64,000 bases of DNA from Porodaedalea pini. Taxonomy: Eukaryota; Basidiomycota; Agaricomycetes; Hymenochaetales; Hymenochaetaceae. Numbering within the stretch: position 1 is the stretch's first letter; the number at the start of each line of letters is the position of its first letter. The position numbers were made by a program, and so were the translations under genes. Under the pieces are notes generated by a model. That model ran no database searches. It saw only the letters and a list, made by a program, of their open reading frames with translations, and was not told the origin of the DNA. The DNA lies in NCBI GenBank assembly GCA_002794775.1, contig NBAY01000002.1, positions 2,356,001-2,420,000 of the forward strand. Reading direction: 5' to 3'. Of the stretch, positions 34,114 through 46,427 are shown piece after piece.

Positions 34114-36888
34114 ATGGATGCAGGCTTTCCAATGTCGCAGCCCACAAGCTCGCAGAGCCAAAACAGGCCCCGGATTTTTGTCGCGCAGGACGGCTCGCCG
34201 TTGCCAATCTTCGTCGAGTCCAATGGCATCTCTGACAACAGGCCCAGGCTCATCAGAAATTTGCGTGTACGCATAACCCTCTTTTCCCTTTTGTCTCCAA
34301 CACTCAGGCTCATTGCATTTTTGTTCGATCGGCACGCCATCCCGCTGACAGAACCACGGCGCGAACATCTGCGTTGACGTCTCGCTTGCGCGCATCATAC
34401 TCGTCGAGCCGCACTCGTCTGAGGGACGCCAGTTCGTGCGCGACTGGGGCATGGACCCGGGTAAAGTCATCCTTGAAGTTGCATGGGTCCGCCGCTGCCT
34501 TGATGCCGGTCGCGCACTGCTCGAGAACGACGGATGGGGCGGGTGCGGCAACCTCGATGGGACCCCGCTCGACAACGATGCGCTCGACGATGACGAGCCA
34601 GGTCTGTTCACGCACAGCAAGATGTTCGGCTTGAGCTCCAAGCGTGCGTTCCCGCCGACAAACGCTCCACCTCGAACACCAAGTGCAACGAGTTTGAGTA
34701 ATGGCCGCACGTCCTCCGCGCTCCCCACACCCCGGCCAACACCAGTTGAGTACGGCGTGTCGAGTTCCGACGCATTCACCACCAAATATAACGGTACTTC
34801 TTCCTCGCAAAGGCTACCGACTCCACCTTCGACGTCTGCATCCGGGCAGTTCCCTCCGCCCTCGTCACAGACTCAGCTCCCGCCTAATTTGCCGACAAAT
34901 ATGGCATCCCCCTTTGGGCAGCTTGTCCCACAGACACAGTTTCCTATGGGCACCATGAATCCGCAGATGATGCAAGCGTTTTTGATGAGCAATCCGGATG
35001 CGGCAGCGATGGCTCTGAATATGATGATGCAGGGAATGTCTAACAGTGGGCTCGTGATGCCTCCGGGATGGCAAGGACAGCCTCCCCAGACTTTCATGCA
35101 ACCTCCGCCAGGGTTCCCGATGATGCAACCGCCACAATCGCAACTGCCATTTTCACTGTCTCCTCCAAACACGAACGGGCATTATTCGAGTGCACCTGCG
35201 ACAGACCATGACCCGTCTCCACCCGTGAAAGTTGAACATCAAAGCACACCACCACCAATGAATTCTGCGCGGCATTCTGTCAGCCCGAACCGATCCTTTT
35301 CACCGCTGCCTACGTTTACAGCGTTCGACGAAAGCGGTAGTGATAGCCCTCCGCCGAATCTATCAATACTCTCGCAAAGAGGGAAAAAGCGCTCTCGCGA
35401 CTCTCGTGGACCCAACTCTTCAAAGGCAATAAAGCGCTCGAAACCGCCTTCTAGCTCACATGACAAGAAACGCGAGAAAAAGCGCTCTTCCCTGTCAAAT
35501 GAACACACGGTCAAGCCGCGCGATCCGATTAGAAAGGAGCGTCCACACCCAATAGGCATCTTTACCTCCGAGGATGGAGAACCGATGTCTTTCTTCCTTC
35601 AAGTTCAGCTAAGAAACAGAATAGAGCTCATCTCGCAAGTTAGGGTATGTTAAACGAAGAAAGTCGTTTGTCTTGGAATTAATCCCACGTTCGTAGAAAA
35701 ACGGCGGGAAGATGGTTTCTGACTTACGAGAAGCCAACTTCATCATTCTCGATACTCGGCCGGGGAAGGAGAGAGAGCAATGGATGAAAGTCGTAAAAGA
35801 TTTGGAGGTGATGCGCATCGCCTTGGTGCACTTCGGCCCTTGTTGATCTTCGTTTTTATCTGTTAGCGTTTCGCCCTGCGACCTGGCTTCATCGAGGCTT
35901 GTATAAATTCGAAGGGCATAGTAGAGGAAGACGACTTTGTCGTCGAACCAGTGAAGAGAGCGAGGAAGTCGTCACCTCCGCAAAGGAAGATAAGAGAAGA
36001 CAGCGTGGAGACAGAAGAGAAAAATTCACCTCCACCCAGCCGACCTTCTCAGAGCCACGATGCCGGACGTAACAGCGCCGACGGTCCTCGATCTCCCACT
36101 CCTCCGACCGGCTCACCAAGAATGCTACCTAGCGGACGTTTTGCGTTCACGCCTGAAGAAATAACCTACGCTCAGAAGCTTGCGGGGTATCTCTGCCGCA
36201 AGGATCCGAACATCAGTAACAACCAACTTGCGACAGAGCTTGCAAGGCGGGTGAGTGCTTGACAATCTCCATCTCTGACCTTAACATGCGTTGCACCTTC
36301 TGACTCCCTATTCACCCAGGCCCCAACACACCCGCAAGGATCGTGGCTGAGCATATTAAACAGACAATGCCGCTCAGAAATCGAACGAATCCGTCAGGAG
36401 TTTTTTAATGAGAGGTATACTACCACCTTCGCCGGTGGAAGTGAACCAGAGGAGAACCAGGTCGAAGATCAGCTGATGCAGTCCGTCGAAGCTGATGATG
36501 CTCAGACTCAGGATGTAGCGAGAGCGCCGCAGCCACATGGCAGCGGCAACGACAACAGTGGGCAGGAACATAAGTCGAAAGATGAGCACTCAGATCTCTA
36601 CGATATCGACCTGAAGACGATTGTCCATTTCTTCGCGAACCCTCCGGATGGTATGATAGAAGACGACGATCTGTGGGTTGCTATTTCGGAGGCGGTGTGT
36701 ATCATGTCCGCATCTTGCTCGTTTTCTCTACTTTATTGACCTATGTCTCGTTTCCACTCTTGTAGTATACATGCCAAACAGCCCCAACTTGGCAGGACTT
36801 CTATGAATCGCACCAGGAGATTGTCAATCAGCGTTTGCGGGAAGCGCTGGATATGCCGCCAGAAGTGACAACCGTAGCGGCCACGTAG
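34114..36888 (+). CDS. Double-BRCT, Myb-like protein (Rap1-like)
   Basis: Probable nuclear chromatin or telomere protein. Six exons (34114-34266, 34352-35644, 35697-35807, 35867-36250, 36320-36694, 36766-36888), every intron in phase 0, give 812 aa. BRCT 1 (about residues 20-125) runs RIFVAQDGSPLPIFVE, RLIRNLR|NHGANICVD, IILVEPHSSEGRQFVRDW, VILEVAWVRRCLDAG. A Gln/Pro/Met-rich linker follows. BRCT 2 (about 455-548) runs GIFTSEDGEPMSFFLQVQLR, KNGGKMVSDLREANFIILD, FIEACINSKGIVEEDDF. Two Myb/SANT-like modules end the protein: FTPEEITYAQKLAGYLCRKD with APTHPQGSWLSILNRQ, and LKTIVHFFANPPDG with YTCQTAPTWQDFYESHQEIV. BRCT plus Myb suggests Rap1, but the second BRCT differs from the usual layout. Confidence 0.8.
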
Positions 36889-37798
36889 TATAGCGAATCG
36901 GCTCATCTTGACCTCTTGGTATTGAGTAATTCCACACCTCATGACAATCTGACGGAAAAATAAGACGAAGAACTGCTGCTCCATTGAAAGTCGCAGGAAG
37001 GCTGATATGCTGCAACATAAGTGGCATTGCAGATCAGATCGAATCGCTTTAATGTGACCCTTCGTTCTCTGATCACAGCTGTTTGCATAAACACTGAAAC
37101 TACTACATAGTCGGTGTGTCAAAGGGGTAAAGAGAAGTTTGTTCTGCGTTCAAAGAGGACTGCCGCTGCAGCAGTACCGCATCATTGTTAACGCCTCTTT
37201 TTCCGCCTGATGTTCTCCTGGGGTCAATTCTTGTACAAAAATCTTCACTCAGAGGCAGACATGAAGGTACATGTATGAGCTTCTAGAATCTGTAGCGCTC
37301 AGATGGATAAACACTATATAATGCGGTCGTCTCAGACCTCTAGCTGCTATGGCTCTCTATCATGGAGTTTAAATTGAACACTGAAATTTCAAGGAGGAAG
37401 TAAGACCGTAAGGTAGTATGCGTAGCCTTGGAAATGATTAATATTGAGCAACTAGTACTGATAGTACAGATGTGACGCGACGGGGCTTATTGGATTATTT
37501 GTTTTACGCGTCAACGGTGGTTCGTAAGCTCGGTGCCTGCCTGCCACGCCATTAATATTAGCATCTTAAGCTTTCAAGTCGCTTGACTACATAGCTGGAC
37601 CAATCACAGTGATTCACACCACACAATTCGGTGTTCTATATGACTTTTTTTGTTGTTCGATGTGAACATGCAAAAAGCTTCTGTCGATCCAGAAGACGAG
37701 CAATAAGAACAATGAAAGAATAGCAAAGAATACGAGTAGTAATCGTAAGGAATCTAAGCAAAGCACCGAGACGCAGGTATCCGAGAGGAACAGCCAAA
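36889..37798. other. Convergent intergenic region
   Basis: 910 bp between the BRCT gene stop and the ADP/ATP carrier stop, among the longest gaps here. A 129-codon antisense frame at 36733-37122 overlaps the BRCT last exon and is probably chance. No RNA gene, repeat or transposon remnant recognised. Confidence 0.5.
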
Positions 37799-39287
37799 TT
37801 AACCAGAGCCTAGAAGCAGTGACAGTCAGCAAGAGTCTCAGAAAGTGAATGCCATTGAACGCACCTCCAGAGTAGACCTTGCCAAACATTACCTCCTGGA
37901 TCTTGTCGTAGAGCGACAACACACCAGCGCCGGCAACACCACGAAGAATGTTGGCACCCGCACCCTTGAAGAGCGACTTCGTACCCTCCTTCGCAATGAT
38001 CTGCGAACCAGCATCGAACATGGACTTGTAGTGAACACCACCACCAGATGTCATCATCATGCGACGACTGAATGAAGATATTAAAATAAATACGGTTGCG
38101 ATGCAAAATGTGAACATACCGGATAGTGTCCAGAGGGTAGGAAGCAAGACCAGCACCGATCGTGACACCCCAGCCGAGACCGAACGACGCAAGGAACGAG
38201 CCTTCGAGAGGGCCGACGAGGACAACCGGCTCTGAAGAAATAGTGAGATAGTGTTACAGAAGACGCGAATAAAACTTAGGGCTTACTGAGGGAGTCGTAG
38301 ACACCAAAGTAGAGACCACGATAGACGATGATACCGACAACCGACGGGACGAAGCCACGGTAGAGACCGGCAATACCGTCCGACGCGAGAGTCTTCTTGT
38401 ACACATCAACCAGACCGTTGAACTGACGAGCTCCTCCACCTTTCGCCGACTTGGCGTCATTTGCGAGACGCGTACGAGCGTAATCGAGCGAGTAGACGAA
38501 GAGAAGGGATGTCGCACCGGCAGCACCACCAGAGGCAACGTTACCAGCGAACCATTTGGCATAACCTTCGCTCTTCTTGAAACCGAATAACGACTTAAAG
38601 TAGTCCTCTGTCAAAACAGACGAAGTCGTCAGTGTATATCCCGATAAGGAAGGTGAGAAAACTGACTGAACGCGAAGTTCAGAGCCTGGGTTGGGAAGTA
38701 ACGAATGACATTGGCAGTGTTACCACGCCACAGAGAGAGAAGACCCTCATCACGGTAGGTGCGGACAAAGCAGTCACCAATGCCCTTGTACGGGGTCGCA
38801 AGACGGCCCTGCTTCATCTGAGCAAGGACGTGAGTATGATATCGTCGCCACAAGGTACGAAATTTTCTTACCATCTCATCCTACGATGACGACGCACAGC
38901 AAGCTTGGTAAGTCAAGTGAGCAGGCCATTCGAAAGCGAATACAAACCTGGTTCTGAATGAGGAGCTAGACAGGTGACGAATGAGCTACGGCCGGTAGAG
39001 CATAATGAAAAATGAAAAGGCACCAACCTTGATACGCTCAATGGGAGCAGCGGAGGTCTTCGCGACGGCCTACAGATACAACCTTCAACACCATGCAACG
39101 ATACCAGTTCTGACAGATCCTTACCGCAGATACACCACCCATAAGGAAGTCGGCTGCACAATACCAAGTGCCAGGTCAGCATCGAGAAAGTACGCAAAAC
39201 GTGCAAATGACGACAAAAAAGACGGGAAAAAAGGTGGTACATACTAGCGAACTCCTTGGGGGTTTTGGACTTTTTTACGTCGGCCAT
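37799..39287 (-). CDS. AAC: Mitochondrial ADP/ATP carrier
   Basis: Inner-membrane carrier exchanging cytosolic ADP for matrix ATP. Start at 39287 ([14 protein letters not shown]) with many short introns. Mitochondrial-carrier repeats are visible: APIERIK in repeat 1, then [20 protein letters not shown] with [19 protein letters not shown], then [14 protein letters not shown] and [20 protein letters not shown] in repeat 2, and [17 protein letters not shown] in repeat 3. RRRMMM is the signature unique to ADP/ATP carriers. The C-terminal GKVYSGGSG is completed by an 11-nt last exon (37809-37799) encoding the end of the final Gly, Ser, Gly and stop. About 310 aa, normal for the family. Confidence 0.95.
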
Positions 39288-39629
39288 TGTGATGGACGGA
39301 AGAAGACGAAAAGGGAACTGAGTGGAGGTTGGTGGTAAGTGAGAGACGACACTTGATCCCAACTTTTTGTACGCTCAGCGGAAAAAACCGGACGTGTATC
39401 AAACTCCGCTCGGTCCGGAAAAGGAAGGCTCTCTCACTGGTCCACCATTCGGTCTAGCGGCCAATCGCATTCAGTGCGCACACGTAACTTCGGTACTGTC
39501 ACTCAGCACACGAAAGGTGCGTCAATTAGATCCTACCAATATATGTGTAAACCGTAGACTACCTGTGCATTTAGCGCCCGATAATACATGAAAAAAACAT
39601 GAATCCGAAGAGCAAATTCCACCTCCGTA
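39288..39629. other. Intergenic region between tandem minus-strand genes
   Basis: 342 bp holding the promoter of the ADP/ATP carrier and the 3' end of the SUMO ligase gene. A CCAAT sequence occurs near 39460. Nothing else seen. Confidence 0.45.
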
Positions 39630-42416
39630 TCACGGCCATCCCGATCCTCCAGCCCCATTTGACCGAGAGAGATACGGATTGTAAGTCGCAGCCCTCTGCC
39701 GCAAAGCATCTCCAGTAGTACCGTTGTATGGCACTCCAGAGCCGTTCATTGCAGGTGGTTGCTGATACGGCCCAGAGTATTGAATAAATGGTCGTGAGTT
39801 CTGAGCCGGCATGGGAGGAGGATGCGTCGGGTAATACATGGCAGGCGGAGAGTTCGCGCTAGGCGGCGAATGATGATGGTGGTTGTTCGCAGATGAGCCC
39901 GACACTTGATGCGGAAGTGGCAATGATATCCTCTGGTATGGTGAGTGGGAGTGAATTTCTGGCCCAGAGGATGTCGACGAGCCTCTGTTTGGATAGCCGT
40001 TACCCAGCTTTTCTCCACCTGCTGTCGGAGTAGGCGCATCAATCATACGACTCTTCTTGTATGCGGCATCCTCCGGACGTTCCAGAGCCTCAGAAGCTTT
40101 ACGCTTGGAGGCCATTGTTGGAGCAGTGGGCGCCACATCTTCGTCCTCTGAGTCAAGCGTCAAATCAATCACCGCAGAGGACGTTGCTTTCGCAGGCACA
40201 GATCCTGACCCATTTCTACTTACGCCCATAGAGATAGAGGATGAGTTGGCAGGAGACAGTTCTCTCTTGACGCGAGTCTCGTCTTCATTCTCTGAGTCGG
40301 AATCAAGGATAAACACTTCGCCTAGAGACTGGGATGCTGGTGTAGGATTAGACGAAGCTACTTTCGACGGTGACGATGCCGATGATTGGATATGACTGCT
40401 GGATTTGGTTCTGGGAGCCGACAACATCTTCTCTGCCGGTTTAGAGCGATGCGCATCCATCCACGCCTTCGAACCTATTTTATTATCGCCAGTATGCCAT
40501 TCGCCATCCGGTTCCACTTCGACCTCTTCAACGCTCTCTGGAGTCTGTTCTAAGATGTTGCCGAAGTACCTACATAAGACAGTTAAGCTCGAGTTATTCA
40601 TAGTTAGTTACACTTCATTAGCACATACCCGTCCACAATTAGCTCTTCCGGATTCAGTAACTTCTCACAAACAGGGCACAACCATGTCGTTGTCTGCTCC
40701 ATCACAGAGTACCATGAGATAGCATCGAAACATTGGGAGTGAACGCATTTGTCTGAGCGACAAGGGACACTTATCCGTGTATAACTCAGCTATAGGCTTG
40801 TCAGTTGAAGTTGGAAGCCAAGATCTCCAAAACGACGCACTGGACATTTCAAGGTCATCTTCTGTTTTCCTATTACAATGTCATCATCCTCATCCGCAGA
40901 TTTCACCACTGAAAATAAAAGGGACAGGGCTTAGTACATATTCCTCGGATAATATAGAACTAAAGCACAAACTTTGCGCCTTTATCTCTTCCGAAGTCCG
41001 GAACTTGCCTTTCCTCAGACGATCCACGAGCTGGTCAACACTCGACGCTTCGACCAGAAATACGACCAGGTAGAATTTCTGGGAAATGATAAGTCTTGTA
41101 ATCGCAATGAGATAGATGCCCTTTCTTACTTTGGGTCCAGTATTTGCCTGGCTATTCACATAAATCATCTCCACTCTATTCTGTTGCCCTGCGGCCATCC
41201 GGACTACTTTGCTCAGATCTGCAGGGGGAGCAGTGCCAGGCTTCTTTTTGATGCCCTTCAAGTTGGCCTGCAAAAGGGTATTATTCACGCGAACCTCGCA
41301 AGTGGCAGGAAATTCGATAGGACAAAAAGACGTGTTTGATCGAAATCCAGATGGCGAGGGAGTATAAAAAGTGTTCGTTGTACAGTAAAGTCGAAGCTGA
41401 TACTTCGCGCTATAGGTAGACATATTAGCAACGTCTTTCAGAAAGCATAGAATAGCATCCAAACAAACCCAGGTGTAGAAAGTTTATTGATGTGTTCTTG
41501 GGAGAGTGCAAAAGTCAGTGACTGACTTCTTCGATCCATAGATCCTGTCGACTCTACAAACACATGTTTAGTAGCTAACTACTTGCTGAAAGAGCGGGAC
41601 TTACCAGGGCATTCGACGACGGACGAGACAGCTTGTTCGACTCTATAGAACGGGGATGATTTGAAGCGTATGGGGACCGAAGGAGTCGGATCTGAGCATG
41701 CGTCAGCCTAGGGGTAAGAGATAATCATGCATAATAACACACTCGGTTTAACCGGAGAAGGCGTTGCTGGGCCTGGGAAAGGCCTACGAGGAGGTGCATA
41801 TGGATCATAACGCCCTATAGAGCTGCTGCCTACGTTATTGACTATATGGTGACTGCTGGATGGAGCCCGTGGAGGCACATATGTTGAGCCATGTGCGTTA
41901 TTAAGTGCAAAGTTGTGGTTGGCCGCGAACGTCTGACTCGCTCCCGAGCTTGTATACCTGTAATTGTGATAGTTGTGAAGAGATATCGCACGTTCAGAGG
42001 ATGGCACACAGAAGAGGAGTCAGAAAAAGCAATAGTCAGATGAGTCTGAAAATGGCTGGGGCAGACAGGATAGTCGGAATTGAAACGCACATGCCCGACG
42101 TCCGGACCTGATACAGCACGCCGCGAGCGCGGGCCCAGCTTTCGCTTTGGCGTAAATACCGATATCTTTCGAGTTCAGTTGTTATCCTGTCTATGAGGTC
42201 CTGCTTCTTGCCAGACTTGGACAATTGAACACCGTTTTCTTCAGCGAGACCGGTAATGATTTGCTTGAGTTTGTCCACTGTATGTGATTTGACGCTATGT
42301 CGAAGATTCTGCACGACGAAGGACGTGTCAATACAACACTTATAAGTACATATATCCAAAGTACGCACATCAAAGTCAGACCACACAGCACCGTCTTGCT
42401 GGTTGGAGGCGGACAT
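39630..42416 (-). CDS. SIZ1: PIAS/Siz-type SUMO E3 ligase
   Basis: Nuclear E3 that helps Ubc9 attach SUMO to substrates. Start at 42416 (MSASNQQDGAVWSDFD). Domains in order: SAP DNA-binding helix pair (VDKLKQIITGLAEENGVQLS, SGKKQDLIDRI); Tyr/Asn/Pro-rich linker; PINIT domain (YQLRLYCTTNTFYTPSPSGF, PIEFPATCEVRVNNTLLQAN, KPGTAPPADLSKVV); then SP-RING, with KMTLKCP spliced to LSYTRISVPCRSDKCVHSQC (exon 40789-40629) and FDAISWYSVMEQTTTWLCPV with CEKLL. The zinc ligands Cys-x-His-Cys-Cys-Cys are all present. The disordered tail has two acidic hydrophobic SUMO-interacting motifs, VFILDSDSENEDE and AVIDLTLDSEDED. It ends in a Gly/Ser/Asn-rich stretch. Confidence 0.93.
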
Positions 42417-42598
42417 GGAGAATGAGCAAGAGGCGCAATGGCGTTTCGTGATTCATGGGTGGCTGAAGTAGATGCTGACTAAGCGAGACCACCTTCACAT
42501 TCGAAATGAGTTTGTTTTATAGCATCTTACCATCACCTTTCACTTTGTGCCTGTATCGCTTTCTGCATAGAAAGACTTACAAGACTTACAATTAGAGG

Positions 42599-43529
42599 AT
42601 GGCAGATATCGAGGAGGAGGATAAACTTTCGAATGAGGAGAGAGAGGCTAAGAATTTGGCGGAGAAAAGGAAGGAAGATGAAGAACAGGCAGGTTAGGGA
42701 TTATTTAACGCATCAGCTCAGTCTTCGTTTTGCTGATCTGGTGTTATTGCAAATGCCTACAGCTCTTCCGTACAAATGGCAGCAACAGTTAGGTGATGTC
42801 GACATTATCGTCCCTGTTCCAAAGGGCACACGTGCAAGGGACCTCAAGGTGGTCATCGCAAAGAAGAAACTCAGCGTTGGCCTTAAAGGTCAAGAACCCA
42901 TCTTGGACGGTGAACTCTGCAAAGAGATTAAAGTCGAGGATAGCACCTGGACTGTCGGTACGAGCTATGTGACTTTATTATTCGCGCATACAATGAGCAT
43001 TGTGCCATCGCCCATTTATCAGAGGATCAGGAAAGAGTCTTCATTCATCTGGAAAAGATCAACGCCATGACTTGGTGGGAAAACGTACTCACCCATCACC
43101 CAAAGATCGACACAAAGAAGATCGTTCCGGAGAACAGCAAGCTGAGCGACCTGGATGGTGAAACTAGGCGAGTAGATATTGTGATGAATTTGATGCACCT
43201 GTCTGATTTATCTCACAGAGGAATGGTCGAAAAGATGATGGTGAGCCCCGCATGAATGGCTTAGCAGATTTAAGATTGAAATAGCTGCTGCAAGTATGAC
43301 AATCAGCGGAAGGTACGTCATTTCTTGACTTGGTACTTCCTTCTGATATCTTCAATATATTGTATGCAGCAAATGGGCCTCCCGACTTCCGAGGAGCAGA
43401 AAAAGATGGAAGTAAGTGCGGTTCTTCTTTTTGCACATCTTACTTTTTAACCGTGAGTCGTGGTAGGCTTTGGACAGATTCAAGGCTGCGCATCCTGAGA
43501 TGGATTTCTCGAATGCCAAGATTTCGTAG
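42599..43529 (+). CDS. NUDC: NudC nuclear movement protein
   Basis: CS-domain co-chaperone that supports dynein/LIS1-dependent nuclear migration, important in hyphae. The N-terminal helix ([20 protein letters not shown]) is acidic. The CS domain reads [51 protein letters not shown] then [20 protein letters not shown]. The C-terminal motif is GMVEKMMYDNQRKQMGLPTS with EEQKK, as in animal NudC. The protein is about 190 aa, short because it lacks the long N-terminal dimerisation region. One intron (after GAAACTAG, about 43169) has a GC donor. Six or seven small exons in all. Confidence 0.93.
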
Positions 43530-43781
43530 GTGTAGCGACAAGTTATTGACATAAGTAAGCCTTTTTCGGCTCTTCGAATTAAATTATTGGGCTTCAGCTG
43601 ACTGCCTTTATGGACACTAGATGGCAGCCAATTTCGAATCAATGTGTAGCAAATTGTGTACTTTTTGTATCTTTTGACGCGTGACCCGTTGTTTATGATT
43701 TATTTGTCCATCACGGCGTTTGAATACATTGAGTCTATTTTTAAAGTCAGAGCTTGAGTTGACTCTGGTCGTGTCATTCGT

Positions 43782-46412
43782 ATGCGTCACCTGTTTGGAT
43801 ATCTTCAAGGTCGTGCTCGCCGTTCTATCTCACGAAGCTTTCAATCACGCGTTCTTCGATATTCATCGACCTCTACATTTGTTGCATCATGCTCATCTGA
43901 GTCAGTGCAGCTTCGACCATACCAAGAAACCTGTCTGCAAACATGCCTCGAGACACTTCGCGAAAAAGACTCCACTCGTATCGGCATATCGCTTCCAACA
44001 GGTTCAGGCAAGACCACCGTCTTCGTTTCGCTCATTTCAATGCTTCGCCCCCCGACGCAAAGTCCCGAGGCGAAGCGGGCGTTGATCATCGTGAACAGCG
44101 TGGAACTAGCAAGACAGTCCGCTGAGCAAGTGAAGAGGATGTTTCCAGACTTGAGCGTGGAGATTGATCAAGGAGTAAAGTACAAGGCGACTGGGCTGGC
44201 CGATGTGTGAGCTAGCTGAATTAAAATAGGTCGCTTTCTGCTGACTCTGTTACCCAGAACCATCGCAACGTATCAGAGTCTTCTCAGAGAAGTCAGGCTA
44301 GCAAAGTTTGACCCAAATAAACTGAAATGCATCATAGTTGATGAGGCTCATCATGCAGCAGCTCCTTCGTAAGATTTTCGTCTGGATAAGAGTGTGTTTC
44401 GTCCTTAATCTCACCTTAGATATCGCAAGATACTTTCGCACTTCGATGCGAACATTCGACACCCAGATGTTGACTTCTCCCCTCCAGATCTTCCTCATGC
44501 AATTCCAATCATTGGATTCTCCGCAACTTTTAGTCGACATGATGGTCTCGCGCTTGGCTCCGTCTTCCAGCGTATAGTATACCACCGTGATTTCTTGGAG
44601 ATGATAAAGGAGCAATGGTGAATCGGTTTATTACTTGGTTCATGTTGGAAGATTGCTTAAAACCATTATAGGCTCTGCAATGTTCGCTTTACGTCAGTTA
44701 AAGCCAAATTAAACCTTAGCGAGGTCACCATAAACACTCGTTCCGGAGAATTCAATCCAACTAGCCTGGCCCATGTCATCAACACAGACGCCATCAATAA
44801 GCTTGTTGTACATAGTTGGCTTGATAAAGCCTGTAAGCATGTTTGTTCTACTGCAGCTGACTGGGCGCTCTCACATATGGCAGCAGCAACTCGACGGTCG
44901 ACGCTTGTGTTCTGCGTGAATCTTGCTCACCTGCGAGAGCTTACAAACACCTTCCGAGAAGCAGGTATCGACGCACGCTATGTCTATGCTAGCACGCCTG
45001 CCAGAGAGCGAAAAGAAGTGATTGATGCGTTTAGGGCTGGTGCATTCCCCGTGCTTTTGAACGTCGGTCAGTCTTTCATCGAAGGTTGCCTGAGTCTAAT
45101 TATTCATTCAGAATTCATTCAGCAATTCTGACGGAGGGGGCTGATATTCCAAATATTGATTGTGTGGTCGTCGCAAAACCAACTCGGTCAAGAAATGTAT
45201 TTGCTCAAATGGTGAGAATGCCAAATACCGTTACGCAAACATCCCAGACTAAGCACGCTGTAAGATTGGCAGAGGAATGAGATTATCTCCACAAACAGGG
45301 AAGGATGATTGCCATATAATCGACTTCGTCGACAGTACGAATAGGGTTTCTGGGATCGTGTCTACTCCTACGCTTTTTGGCCTTCATCCTGACGAGCTCG
45401 TCGAAGGTCAGTCTTCGTCCCATTGAAGAAATCTACATCACATTCAGATCCTTGTAGGGGAGACGCCAGAAGCCCTCGAGGAACGTGCAGCGGCACTAAT
45501 GGGGGATGGAAGTATGGGTGCATTTGACAGCGAAGATGTACCAGACCCAACGTCGGTCACGTACATTGATTACGACAATCCATTTGATCTCGTGCAAGAT
45601 GCTTCAGGGGCTCCACATATTACAAAACTCTCGCGCTTTGGCTGGGTAGGGTGCGGCGGGGACGTCTATGTTCTAGAGTGCATGGGAAAGGGTTACATCA
45701 AGATCGAACCTGATGTTGACGATGATGGTTGGCCTCTCTTCCTTTTTCTATGCGTATGCAATGTTTCTAAACCATTTGCAGGCGAATCATTGTTTCGTGC
45801 ACACTATGTAGAGCCTATGCCCGAGTGGGAGTTGCAAGGTCCCTTTAGAAAATCGCGATTCAGAAGGCCACGACTTGTCTTGACAGCTAAGAATCTGGAC
45901 GAGGCGGTCCGTGGTTGTGATACCTATGCAACTTCCAAGGTGCTCCACGGTAACATAGCTTTAGGGTATACGAACACATCGCGCTACTGCAAACGAATCA
46001 CGATTTATTCATTATCATTGTTTTTGCAGGCTTCACCGGACAGCCAAATGGCGGAAGGCGCCAGCGACAAAGAGCCAAACGGATATGCTGACCAAACGGC
46101 TTAAATCATCTCAGGATGGGAGTCTGAATAGTTCACTCGATGTTCAAACCTTGACCAAGGGTCAAGCCGCAAGTATAATCACAAGACTTAGGCATGGTGC
46201 ACAGGTAGAATCTATTTCGTGTCCGTAAGTGGGAACGCTTCTAACTAGCGTTGCCACAGGGGCGTTATGCCAAGAAAATAAAGCAAAAGCTCAGCCTTGA
46301 GCTAAAACAGGCTCGGCTGGCCGACAAAGAAAGACTTCGCAAAGCCAGGGAGCACGTTGGCGTCGGACCGCTCCATAGCGAAGATACCCAGCATGACGTG
46401 TTTCGGCTATAA
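43782..46412 (+). CDS. IRC3: Mitochondrial ATP-dependent helicase Irc3
   Basis: Superfamily 2 helicase of mitochondria that supports branched mtDNA processing. The N-terminus [20 protein letters not shown] is rich in Arg and lacks acids, fitting a targeting signal. Helicase motifs: [16 protein letters not shown], Walker [12 protein letters not shown], motif Ia [12 protein letters not shown], motif [15 protein letters not shown], motif [10 protein letters not shown], motif [13 protein letters not shown], motif [18 protein letters not shown], and motif [13 protein letters not shown] (created by splicing near 45210-45270). The C-terminal part LTKGQASIITRL-type and [19 protein letters not shown] matches Irc3. 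About ten exons. The stop is 15 bp from that of the next, convergent gene. Confidence 0.9.
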
Positions 46413-46427
46413 ACACGGCAAGAGCAA

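Noticed and set aside
36733..37122. 129-codon minus-strand frame downstream of the BRCT gene
   Set aside because: Half overlaps the verified last exon on the other strand; composition looks random.
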